The notes under the pieces are model-generated. The model was given only the letters and a program-made list of their open reading frames with translations. It ran no database searches and was not told the DNA's origin. Source: Ifrita kowaldi (Eukaryota; Chordata; Aves; Passeriformes; Cinclosomatidae). From it: 64,000 bases of DNA. Each line of letters opens with the position of its first letter. Within the stretch, counting starts at the first letter, position 1. The stretch covers positions 496,052 through 560,051 of the forward strand of contig VZRS01014850.1 in NCBI GenBank assembly GCA_013398055.1, written 5' to 3'. Of this stretch, positions 38,571 through 49,192 are shown piece after piece. A program made the translations under genes and the position numbers.

Positions 38571-39035
38571 GGCCGAAGGAGACAGACCTGTTGGAGCATA
38601 TCCAGAGGAAGATGCTCAGAAGGCTGGAGCACCTCTCCTGGGAAGCTGGCCTGAGAGAACTTCAGTTGTACAACCTGGTGAAAAGAAGTCTCATGGCAGC
38701 CTTGCAGTACCTCAAGGTGGTGTAAAAGAAAGATGGAAACAACATTCAGCAGGGCCTGTTGCAACAGAACAAGGAGTAAAGGTTTTAAAATAAAGGGGAT
38801 AGATTTAATCAGCTATAAGTAAGAAGTTTTTTACAATAACAGTGATGAAACACTAGCACAGGTTGCCCGGTGAGGTGGTGGGTGCCCCATCCTTGGGAAT
38901 GTTCAAGGTTGAATGGGGCTCTGAGCAATCTGATATAACTGATGATATCCCAGCTCATTGGCAGGGGTTTTGGACTTGGTGACCTTTAAAGGTCCCTTCC
39001 AACTCAAACTATTCCGATTCTACGGCATTCTATAA
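38571..39035 (+). mobile_element. CR1 LINE 3' region, plus strand
   Basis: The sequence follows the avian CR1 3' region in order: CTGTTGGAGCATATCCAGAG, AGGCTGGAGCACCTCTCCT, a GAAAAGAAG...GCAGCCTTGCAGTACCT segment, a TTTTAAAATAAAGGGGATAG-like portion, CACAGGTTGCCCGG, GGATGCCCCATCC-like sequence (here GGGTGCCCCATCCTTGGGAA), and finally GACCTTTAAAGGTCCCTTCC plus CATTCTATAAC. It carries many substitutions and a rearranged GAGCAATCTG...GGCAGGGG part. Both-strand open frames at 38498-38793 are shadows of this repeat. Confidence 0.95.
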
Positions 39036-39933
39036 CTCTGTAGAGCGACTGGGGAGAAAAGAAATAAAAAAAAAAAAATTAAAAAGAAGAAAGGAAAAAA
39101 TAAGAAGCCATTTAGAGAAACATACAAGTTTGCACAGCACAAGAATATTACCAGAAGGCAAAATATTGTTAATTTGGGAAATCTCCCTAGTGGTATAGCT
39201 AGGATGGTTATTTTAGCAGTCTGGTCCCTAAAAAACATTCTGGTGCTGTAGTAGAAAAATTATGAATTTAATGTGCAGCACTCTAACTTATTTTTATATT
39301 ACACCAGTATAATACTGGTGAAAATACTGCACCTTAGAGGAATGCTAAAGCTGAGGGCCCATATGAGAACCATATTACCACTATGAGAAAATACTTGCTA
39401 GAAAATCCAGATTTACAGGTGAATTTGCTATGCTTAGCTGGAGAGAATTCTTGAACCTGAATTACTTACACGGTATGTGGTTCTACTGGCAGCTATTGAC
39501 TAGGGAATAGACAGATCCACTGCATTTTGTAAGTACTATTTTCTAGTTTGAAACAAAAAGGCCTTTTTTTCCTTCAGGCATTTCTCTTAGGAAACATTCC
39601 TCTGACACTCCTTTTGAAAGATAAGTGGTATATGTATGATGTATCACGCTGAAGGGTTTTAACAGGGACACTATTTCTACTGCTTGGGCATGGGTCTGCT
39701 CTTTTTTTTTTTTTATGTCTGGGGGTTTTGGTGTTTTTGTTATTATTTTGGTTTTCTGTAATTTGAAAGAATAGCTTTATCAGAGCAAACACTTCATGAG
39801 TATCTCTGGTGGGCCTTAAGACTGCTGACTAACAACACCATAACAAGCTTCTATAACTACTAGAGGTCACCTTTTAGAAAGAAGCAGACATACCAATGCA
39901 TGATGTATACAGAGTAGGCTGATAGATAGAAGG

Positions 39934-39986
39934 CAGGTTCTAACACAGTCTCTAGGTGATCTCACATCAGGTTCTAACACAGTCTC
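39934..39986 (+). repeat. Short direct repeat, 34-bp spacing
   Basis: CAGGTTCTAACACAGTCTC occurs exactly at 39934-39952 and 39968-39986. Confidence 0.95.
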
Positions 39987-40057
39987 ATATCCCAGATAGA
40001 AAAGCAAAGATTTTTCAGTGCTTTTGCTAAATGTTCACTCTTCTCCAATTCGCAATT

Positions 40058-40124
40058 GGCATATGTCCACCTAGAGGACACTGCCTCTTGGTTGTCTGTA
40101 AACTAAATTTCATTCAAAATTAGT
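40058..40124 (+). repeat. 67-bp segment, donor copy of dispersed duplication
   Basis: The segment starts GGCATATGTCCACCTAGAGG. It recurs at 40889-40955 with one mismatch in 67 bases. Here its flanks are unique DNA, whereas the second copy is embedded in CR1 sequence, so this one is taken as the source. Confidence 0.93.
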
Positions 40125-40847
40125 AAAATATTTTAACCAAGCACAAACTAAAACAAATCAATATCAAAAATATCACGGGAAAAAATGTCCACAATATCTT
40201 TTTAAATATGTCAAGAAACATTAGCTAAAAATTACCTGGTTTGGTAAACAAATGTGGTTGCATATCCAACCTCTCACTCCCCCAAGGTGAGGGCTGGGAA
40301 GGACAAGGAAGGGGCCGGAGGAGTGGAGAAGAGACTGGAAAATACCAAACATCATTAAAAAAAGCCAAATAAACCACACAATAAAACCTTGGGAAAAAAA
40401 TGTGACTCTAAAAAAAATAAATAAGCTTTTAAAGGGAACAGTTTCATTTTAACAATGGGATATTTAGTAATCTCATCTTCCTTTAGTCCACTGGAGCTAT
40501 ACCAAAAAGATACACGAATATTTAATCTCATACTAATTACTTCATTTGCACATATAGCTACTTAAAGAATGCTTTCAATTGCCCAAATTTGTCCATCAAG
40601 CACATTTTGACACATTGAAATAAAGGATAACATTAGAATAGCCTCATTCCTTCAAGCAAATGTGATTAAAGTTGCAGTAATATAAGATACCAATAAATAA
40701 CAGATAATAAGCAGGATCTTTTAGATTACAATGAAGTTCTCTAGTTCTCCCAAACGCTGGTAAAAACTATATTAAAGCAAAAGAAGAAAACACACACAAA
40801 ACCCACAAACAAAGAAAAAAAACACTTAATGCAGGTCACGTGTCTAA

Positions 40848-41042
40848 CTTCTGTGCAACCTGGTCTAGTGGAAGGTGTCCCTGCCTGTGGCATATGTCCA
40901 CCTAGAGGACACTGCCTCTTGGTTGTCTGTAAACTAAGTTTCATTCAAAATTAGTTGGGTTAATGTCCCTGCCTATGGCAGGGATATTAAAACTAGGTGA
41001 TCTTTAAGGTCCCTTTCAACCCAAACCATTCTATAATTTTGG
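40848..41042 (+). mobile_element. CR1 LINE 3' end split by a 67-bp insertion
   Basis: CR1 3' sequence CAACCTGGTCTAGTGGAAGG and TGTCCCTGCCTGTGG is interrupted at about 40889 by the 67-bp copy described above, then by TGGGTTA. CR1 resumes with TGTCCCTGCCTATGGCAGGG, AACTAGGTGATCTTTAAGG and TCCCTTTCAACCCAAACC, ending CATTCTATAA. The TGTCCCTGCC block is present on both sides of the insert, as if duplicated by the event. Confidence 0.93.
40889..40955 (+). repeat. 67-bp segment, inserted copy
   Basis: It matches 40058-40124 at 66 of 67 positions by direct comparison (single A to G difference at 40938). It is flanked on both sides by CR1 TGTCCCTGCC sequence. Confidence 0.93.
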
Positions 41043-41229
41043 TTGATGGGGAGTCCTTTTAAGAAAAAAATGACATGCCCAAGCAGAAATACCATCTAAT
41101 TTCAGGTGTGTGTGATTTCTGCAGTGACAAGCCTTGCTGGAACTTGTTTGCGTTAATAGCATGAATTGCCACCACGAAAAGCAAAAGGCTAAAACAGAAA
41201 ACAATACCGGACAAGAAAATATTTTATAT

Positions 41230-41276
41230 GCATATCTCTCATGCAATCTTCGCATATCTCTCATGCAATCTTCGCA
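41230..41276 (+). repeat. 22-bp perfect tandem duplication
   Basis: GCATATCTCTCATGCAATCT plus TC is repeated head to tail at 41230-41251 and 41252-41273, with a partial third start (GCA). Confidence 0.95.
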
Positions 41277-44200
41277 CTCCGTTGCAGTTAGATGAGTCTT
41301 ATTCATTATTATTATGAAGAACTATTACAAATAGACAGATTTCAAGCAAAACAACCTGACTTACTGTCACCCCTTGCAAAGCAGTCCCAGCTTGTCACTA
41401 CTTGCAAAGCAGTCTATGCCTGCTACTCCCTGCCACATGAAATGGGTATTCAACTTCATAAACAGCTCAAGGAATTATTTTAGAAAGTGCTTATTACAAA
41501 GCAGAATCCCTGCCTCCTCAACACATGCTTATGTCTCTATTCTTTGCTTTTTGCTCTAGCTCCAGCTTGGGTATGAAGTCCCTATTAATACAAATGCACC
41601 TTAAAAAGCCCAAACATAGATTTGGTACTTGTCTTTTCGTGGTGGCAATGTATAGCACAATAGCTTGCAGCCATCAGTCAGTCACATTGACCTTCAGTTA
41701 CACAATGAACTGTGATTTTCTTATATTTTTAATAGGAAAAAAAAATAGCAATTACAGTGGCCGTTTAGCTGCAAGTCACAAAATCTTTTTAGCATTTGAG
41801 AGTTTTATGCTTTTCTCGCTAAGAGGTTAAGTAATGGGCATATGAATCAAACCACCATTTGGATACTGCTCATGCTGCAGAACAGCATTTTGTAATGAGA
41901 ATGAAGCTGTTACAAAACTTGTATTAATATCCAGAAAATAAAGTTGTTTGTATGGGGTGGGATTATGCAGACAAAAATAATGTGACCAGTTTACACATAC
42001 ATGCAATATGCATATGTATGAATGTGTATCAGATGAAAAAAGCTTGCCTACAAAAAGGGCAACTTCAATTTCAAAGGCAATTTCAGTTTCCTTGAGAAAA
42101 TTAGAGTATGAATTTTCTACTGTAGCCAGTTATTATTTGAATAATTTAACACCTAAAGCTTTCAAGCAACAGACACCATAGGACTTTAAAAAATGAAAAA
42201 ACAAATTAAGTGGAAGATCAGAAGAAAGGATGGGAAAGCCAAAATTATAAAGGAAACACCTGTAATGTCAGACATCCAAGGCAAGAATCCATGGAGTTCT
42301 TCCATGTCATTCAAGCACCATATGACCAGCATTATTATCTCACATGATTTCCTGACCCTGTGAGTTGGATTCCAAGAAACTGCTCTGGTTTAAGCATCAT
42401 GAATTGGTTTTCTATAGGATTTACTCATAAGTTTGTAACTGTAAAAGTGGTCTCTAAAATCACTTAAAATATTGCTACAAATAGAAATATAAGCTTCTTC
42501 AACACTTCATATCCATTAGCAGATATTTATCTTATTAAGTTCTTTTTGCTTTTAAATTTGACAGGTAGTATTGGAACAACTTGGGAAGCATTAGCAACCT
42601 TTGAAAAATGATGTTTTATTTCTATAGTCAGTTATTCTCCTTGGTGGCTGAAAAGTAGAAATTTTCTTTTTATTTAGAAGAATGACTCTGGCTGAAGTGT
42701 TGCTTTGCAACCAAGTGTATATTTTGCAGCTCATTTCGTCCATAGGAAGGGTGCCTGCAGTGTCAGCCCCATGTCAAGCTGATAAGTGCAGCGTTATGAG
42801 CCTACAGAGGGTTCTCTCCGGCCAGTGAAAGCAAGCAAACACAAGGAAGAAATGTTGGTGGGAAAGATTTTCAATTAGGCAGACTTTTAGCACAGGCAAT
42901 TTTTGCAATAACGACACATTATCTGATTGTCTGTGATGCACAGAAAGTGAGACTAAGTCCTTCCCAAGTGTAGCAGTGCCACCAGCCCTCCCAATGCAGT
43001 CCCTGAGCCTCTCAGGGATGCCCCAAGCAGCTCTCTAGCTCTCTATCTGCACTCCTTAGCTAGTTCCAGGGTTCCAGTTTGTGAGCCAAATGATCATGCC
43101 AAGAAAACTCTACTGAGAAAAAGGTCTGCATAACCACATGCTTAGCCTGACAACATTAAGTCTCATGGAAATCTGCAAATAGCTACCACCTGCCCTGATA
43201 GAGGTCCAGCACATGTTTTCTTACCTCCTGTACTAAAGCTTCCCCTGGCACTGTGTCAGCATCCTGAATATTGGCAAAAGCTGCCGCAGTGTTTTCAGAG
43301 CTCGAGAGGGAATGCTGAGTGCACAGAAAGCAGATGCATTTACCAGCCCCCGACACTAAGGTCACTGCTAACTCACTCCAGCGTGGGTTTAGCACCACAG
43401 GGTGAAATCAGCTCTCCCACACACATCAGCTCAAAAATGCTGTCTTGATACAATGTTGTCTTATTAATTGACTCAGAAAATTTTAATTTGTTTTGGAGAC
43501 CTATATGAGAACAAGTGTCCTAGAATGTATTTGAGGCTGAGATTTCTTGTTTTATAAGTAATTTGAAATGTTGATGTATTTACTCAAAGAACTACTGGTA
43601 AGCAAGCTATTATCGAATCTGTTTCTTATCAGTGGCAGAACATAAGTTATGCTTCTTAATATAAATACGTATTTAAGCACATACATAATTTATGTTTATG
43701 TAAATTTAAATTACCTGTTCATAAGCTGACATGAAGTTTTCGAAGTGACTAATGTTCTTTGATTCTAGTCCAAAGTTTTTCATGTTAAAACATTATGAAT
43801 TTTGGATTCAATGAATGTGCTGTTGGGTTATTAAATTTTAGTATATTTGGTATTAGAAATAGATGAAGGATTTCTACATCAAGAAATTTAAAATGAATTT
43901 GTAAGCACTGGATATTTTAACTAAGCATAATTGCACATTATTATTCAAATATCTTCTTTTTTAGAAATCTGAGTCAAGTCTCAACTATTGCATTTGTAGC
44001 ATAAATCAAACAAGAAACTATTCCTTAGAGTTCAGCTTAAAAATAAAACTATTTTGCAATCAGACAAATACAGTGTGGCTCCAAATCCACTGTTTCAACC
44101 AAATAAAACCTTTCTGCTGTCAATGCAAGAGATAAACTTTGGTCATGGCACAGCTTTAAGATAAAAGCTGCAACTGTTTTTCCTTCATTTAGAACATGTA

Positions 44201-47200
44201 CAAATGCAGAGTAGACACAGCTTCGGCAGTAGAAGATTCTGTGTATATATTGCACATGGTTTAGCCTCAAAGCTCATTCTCATTCAGTGAATATGAGAAA
44301 GAAGTGAGTGTACAGGGCCACTGTTGTGGTGCCACTTTCTGCACATTTCTTATTTTTACACCATACTCTGACATGGACAATAAATTAAGGTTAAAGACAA
44401 CACAAACCAGACAGGAGGCACACCTGATTTTCAGGAGATCTTCTGGGCTGATAGAAGTACAGTGAATCACAGATGGTCACTTTAATCAAATTCGTCCTTC
44501 CTGTCAATTTAAAGAGAAAGTTATGACTACTTAAGCAATAAAAATCTCCTGTTCAACATTGATAAACAATCACAGATGTGAATGCTTGTTTTTGCATTCA
44601 GCACATTCACCTGGGAAAGAATCAGTCATTGCAAAATACCAGGCACCTTCTAAAGAAAATAAGCCTTTCCTAACGAGGCAATGTGGATGCCAGATGAAAT
44701 AAGTGAGTATAACATGCCAGGAGAATACTTACCTGTTCTATAAAACCTGGGAAGACTACAGAAACATTGTATTACACACATCCATACTCTTCTGCAAAGA
44801 TCTATACTGGAAAAGCAACTGGTTAGATTCACAAGACATTTAAATCCATTTCAGATCAGTGTACTTCACACTACTTACTGTGATCAAAGTATTATTTTTG
44901 AGGATTATTGTCTTTCCCCATTTCTTATGAACCTGATAAAAATCATGCTGTGTATTTGATCCCAGGGTGTTCATATTTATTTTTCCATGCATGAGAAAAT
45001 TTGAAACCAACAAAATAATCTAATGCCAAGATAGAGACATAATTGATTACTGTCAAATGTTTGCCCCTTCTGATTTTCTACAATAAAAATTTCTGTGATT
45101 GTGAGGCACATAACTTCATAAGTGAAGGATGAAAATAATTTTCCATTTATTATTTTATGTCTAGAATGACAAGATTTTGAAACAAAATTGAAAAGAAATT
45201 GTTTTATGTTTCAAGGGAATAAGCACTTGCATTTTCATGCTGGATGCCTTTTAATGCTCTTACATAAATCTCTGAGGTTTCATAAGCCAAAATCCAAGCT
45301 TTTACCAATAAAATTTAAAGAAAATAAAGATAGGTTTCTCTTAAAAATAGTTATACAAAGTTTCAGAACTGGAGTTCCAACGTGTACCTATTGAGTTCTT
45401 TAGAAAATTACTTGACAGGAGGAAAAAAAAAATAACAGCAAAGAGAACTTTTCTTATTTAAACTGGAATAAAGATTGGAAATAGAGCTGTATTCCTTTAA
45501 CAAGGTTAAAAACTTTTCCAACCAGAAAATATAACAGCTTTTAATTGCTTCTCCCCAAGAAAACACTGAACAAATAAACTACTAGTAAATTCCTTTTAAA
45601 ATCACAAAATGAAAAATTAATTTATTACCTAAAAATAAAAATTAATTTAAACAGAAAAGCAAACTGTAAAGATAATCCAGCAGTATTCTTATGACCTTTG
45701 TAGAGCAGAAAGTCAAGCTGAGGAATCCCAAGAGCCATGTTCTTAGCTCAGGTGGCTGGATGTGTCGGATGAATAATCGCCACAATTCAAGCCATTGCCT
45801 TTGTTCATTGCACACAACAGGAAGCAGTTTTACAGCATGTGTGGTATTAAAATACCCCACTCATACAGAAATTTTAAAATTTGGTCCTAGATATTCATGT
45901 GTCAGACCTCTTCAGGCCAGTAATTATATGGAATATCCAACTCAATGCTATGGTTTGTTTTCTTCACTCTTGTTTCTTAATATGGCCTAACGCCCAATAA
46001 GGTTAATTTGGTATCAGTAGCAACTGAAAAAAGGAAAAGGAGAGGGGAGAGAATCTTACACACCAGGGCTTTTAACCTTGTCCTGAAGCTGCCATGAATA
46101 CTGAAGAAAGAAACAACAGTGCTGACAAAAGAATATAAAGTATTAACATTCCTGACTACTAAAACTTACAGTTACTATACAGCACAGGATTATCAAGCAG
46201 GGATCTGTTTTGCAGATTACACTGTTAAGAGGGCTTTAAATGGTTATTGCAGTAGAGTCTTTAAATTTTCATTGAGTGGTCTAAGGAACAGTGGGATGAA
46301 GAAATGCAGAGATCTCATCTAACTACCAATTTTCCTGTATTTTAAATGTGAAGCTATTGAAGTTATGCCAACACACTTCTAATTCCTTTGAATAAAATTT
46401 ATTATTCTATGAGTATTTCAAGTTTGAAGGAGGACGAGGGAAAAATTCCTGAAATAATAAGTAATGAACAGAATTAAGAACATGCATTTGAGATATTTAA
46501 TCTCTACAAACATTAGTTTTGTAAATGATTTCTGAATTCAAATAATAAAAAAAAGTCAAATATGACAAGTGTTTTCTACGGTATACTTAGAATACATTTG
46601 GAATACACTTGGAATGTATAGAATTCTCTACAGTGGGTAAGTCACTATATTTTCTCTTTTTAAAGTCAAAGATATTTATTTTAAATGTGCTAGCATATGT
46701 TGAAGACAGACATCAATGAAGTAAAAATGCAAAACCAATCCCAAAAATTTGAGGCTTACCAACAGGATCTGCTCTAAAAATGGGATTAAACAGAGGCAAA
46801 AGTAACCAGTGCAGTTGTGGTAAGAACTAAAGTTAAAAGAAGAAATGCCAGGCTGCTGCTATTGCACAGCTCCACAGCCTTGAGCCTGACGTGTCATATT
46901 TAGTGCATTCTGCTGCTTTATCCCCAAAACGAGCGGTTGTTCAGATTTCTACCAACACCATGTCTAAAAATCTTGTTTTCTTCTTAATCTACGTCTGCAA
47001 TCATCACATTTCCAAAGATGCTAAAATATTACAGAGGAGCAATCTGTCTGGTTATAAATGGACCACATGTTCTGAAATAACACAACCTCTTCAGATTATT
47101 GCTTGACCAGCATTACTGGCATGAATGAGAGAAGGGACCCAACTGGGTCCTTATTTCTAACATTTTCCCCTTTGAACAGTTCAAAGAGTAGGAAGAACAG

Positions 47201-49162
47201 TGGTTAGGATCGAATCTAACATTTTCAGTCAAGAAGGGAGTGGACTATGCCTTAAACCACAGCTTTAAATAACACTGCAAAAACTTTGCAACCTTGAGGT
47301 GGGAGGAGAACAAATCTTGAGTCCTACCCCAGAACCTTACTATATGCCCAATCTATTTTTCAAGTTGACCTGGCTGTACTGGGAATGACCACAGCTGCTC
47401 AATGTTTGGCCCTTTCTAACAAGGTAATGTGCTAAATGCCTAGAAAATAAAGATGAAAAGAGCTGCAAAGTAGAAGTCAAATACCAGAATGAAGTAGAAA
47501 TCTTAGTTATAAAATACACATATAATTCAGATCTCTGGACCAGCTTTGTAGATGGCCTCAGAGACAGCAATAATAGGTAAGCATAATTTGACCTACTTTT
47601 TATGACACTAATAAATTGTGATAGCTATAACTAAGAAAAGCAGAGAGAGGGGGGGTTGGATTTTTTGCCTACTTTAAAAGAGGCTTCTGAAGTTTAACTA
47701 TTCTTTTTTAAACCATTGCAAACTGCAGCCACCAGGCTTTGGATCCCCATATGCCTACTGTAACTAGAGCTGGCTTTCATCCACGCTATGACTTTTTCTT
47801 TTATTATCTACCCAGGACAAATAATCAAGAGGGTCATAAAGCCAAAGAGTATCTGTCTTTATCACAAAGTTCAGCAAGATGACAGGCAAGGCTAGGGAAA
47901 TATTTTTAGACATGAAGGTCATAAATATTGAAATTTGGTGTATTTATAATTTAAAAAGAAAAGACCATTAGAAACTGTGCTGTTGGAGAGATGCGTTTTC
48001 TCTTTTTTGCTTTATGGACCTTGATGTCATTACACAGTCTACTGATTTATTTTACATCCAAATGTATTTCAATAAAACATCTGGAAAATGTAACTATACT
48101 TCATTAAAATCTGTAAATATGTTTCCCCAGGAGCCAGTACTTTGAAAGAAATCTCAAGAAATCTGTCCTGTTTTTTTTGTTGAGCATGCATTCCAGGTTC
48201 TTCTGTATTAATCTAATATTTTATGTTAGAGCATGGTGATAAATAATCAAGGAACATTTTTTCTGAGACTTTTTTTGTTCACTTCTCTATCATTAACTTC
48301 TAGGCTCTTTATTTTTAATCAAATTTAGAAAATTTTTAATTACTGACACATATTTTTTCACTTAAATTTAATTCAAAATGATATTTAACATACGCCTAGT
48401 ATTCTTAATTATTTTTTGTCACCAGTTTTTAATCTGCAGCTATCTAGATCTTATATTATTGTTTCCACGCAGAAGGAGCTGCTTACACACAGTGCAGCAT
48501 AGCACAAGGTTTTAAAACAGGACAACAACAAGGGACTTGGTCACCTCTAGAACAGCTCCAAGAAATGCTTTTGCACATTCTCAGCCTTTGATGGTAAACC
48601 ATGAGATGGATGAACAATTGCAGCACTTAGAGACAGAGATCTGCCTTTTCCAGTAAGTGGTCCTTCAGTGGGATGCAGTTTAGCAGAATCTGATAATGAA
48701 CAAACAGGCACTTAAAACAGTCTTAAAACTTTAAAACACACCAAATCCAGTTGTTCTGGAGGCTTCTGTTCCTAAGAGTTATTATTGTTAATGACCCGTA
48801 ATATTTTTCTTCCTCAAGTTATCCTAAAGCATATTTTCCTTTAGACTTTTTATTCAAAATTATCTGGATTTCCCTTCTGTACTACATCAGAGGAGTGTCT
48901 GTTTAGAACCAATATACTTTATCATCTTTCCAGACCCTGTTAATACTGCCTATGCCAACACTAAAACATCACTTTGAAGTATTTCTCATTCTTAGTAACC
49001 TCCTTAGCAAGATGAGAAGCAAGTATTTTTCATTATTAAAAAAAAGCCTGTATTGTGGTCTACATTTGCTTTACAACCCAGTGTCAGATTTTAATTACTG
49101 GGCCATTTCCCTTTGAAAAATGCTCTATTGTTCTATTCTTTGCTCGTCTTACTACGTAAAGG
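41277..49162. other. Unique AT-rich non-coding DNA
   Basis: No gene recognised apart from one very low confidence exon candidate at 43225-43314. A 28-bp-spaced imperfect direct repeat lies at 41366-41414, with the core CTTGCAAAGCAGTC at both sites. The 42.75-43.4 kb stretch is less AT-rich, with several CpGs and complex composition. Confidence 0.6.
43225..43314 (-). other. Candidate small exon (unidentified, low confidence)
   Basis: On the minus strand a TGCTTTCTGTGCACTCAG acceptor opens exactly 30 codons and ends at a near-perfect donor GAG|GTAAGA (43219-43224). The peptide starts HSLSSSENTAAAFANIQDAD. The splice signals are the strongest pair I found in the window, but the segment is short and no homologue is recognised. 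No neighbouring exon was found that clearly joins to it. Confidence 0.2.
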
Positions 49163-49192
49163 CAAAATAAAAAATAAAATAAAATAAAAAAA
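49163..49192 (+). repeat. (AAAAT)n low-complexity repeat
   Basis: About six imperfect units of AAAAT, ending in an A run. Confidence 0.9.

Larger units (their letters stand above)
39036..40847. other. Unique AT-rich DNA between two CR1 copies
   Basis: No gene. It contains a perfect 19-bp inverted repeat (39302-39320), a 19-bp exact direct repeat spaced 34 bp (39934 and 39968), A-rich and purine-rich tracts (39055-39110, 40261-40340), and the 67-bp donor segment at 40058-40124 that reappears inside the next CR1. Confidence 0.65.

Noticed and set aside
38498..38793. 74 and 88 codon open frames
   Set aside because: They lie in the plus-strand CR1 3' region and are repeat-derived.
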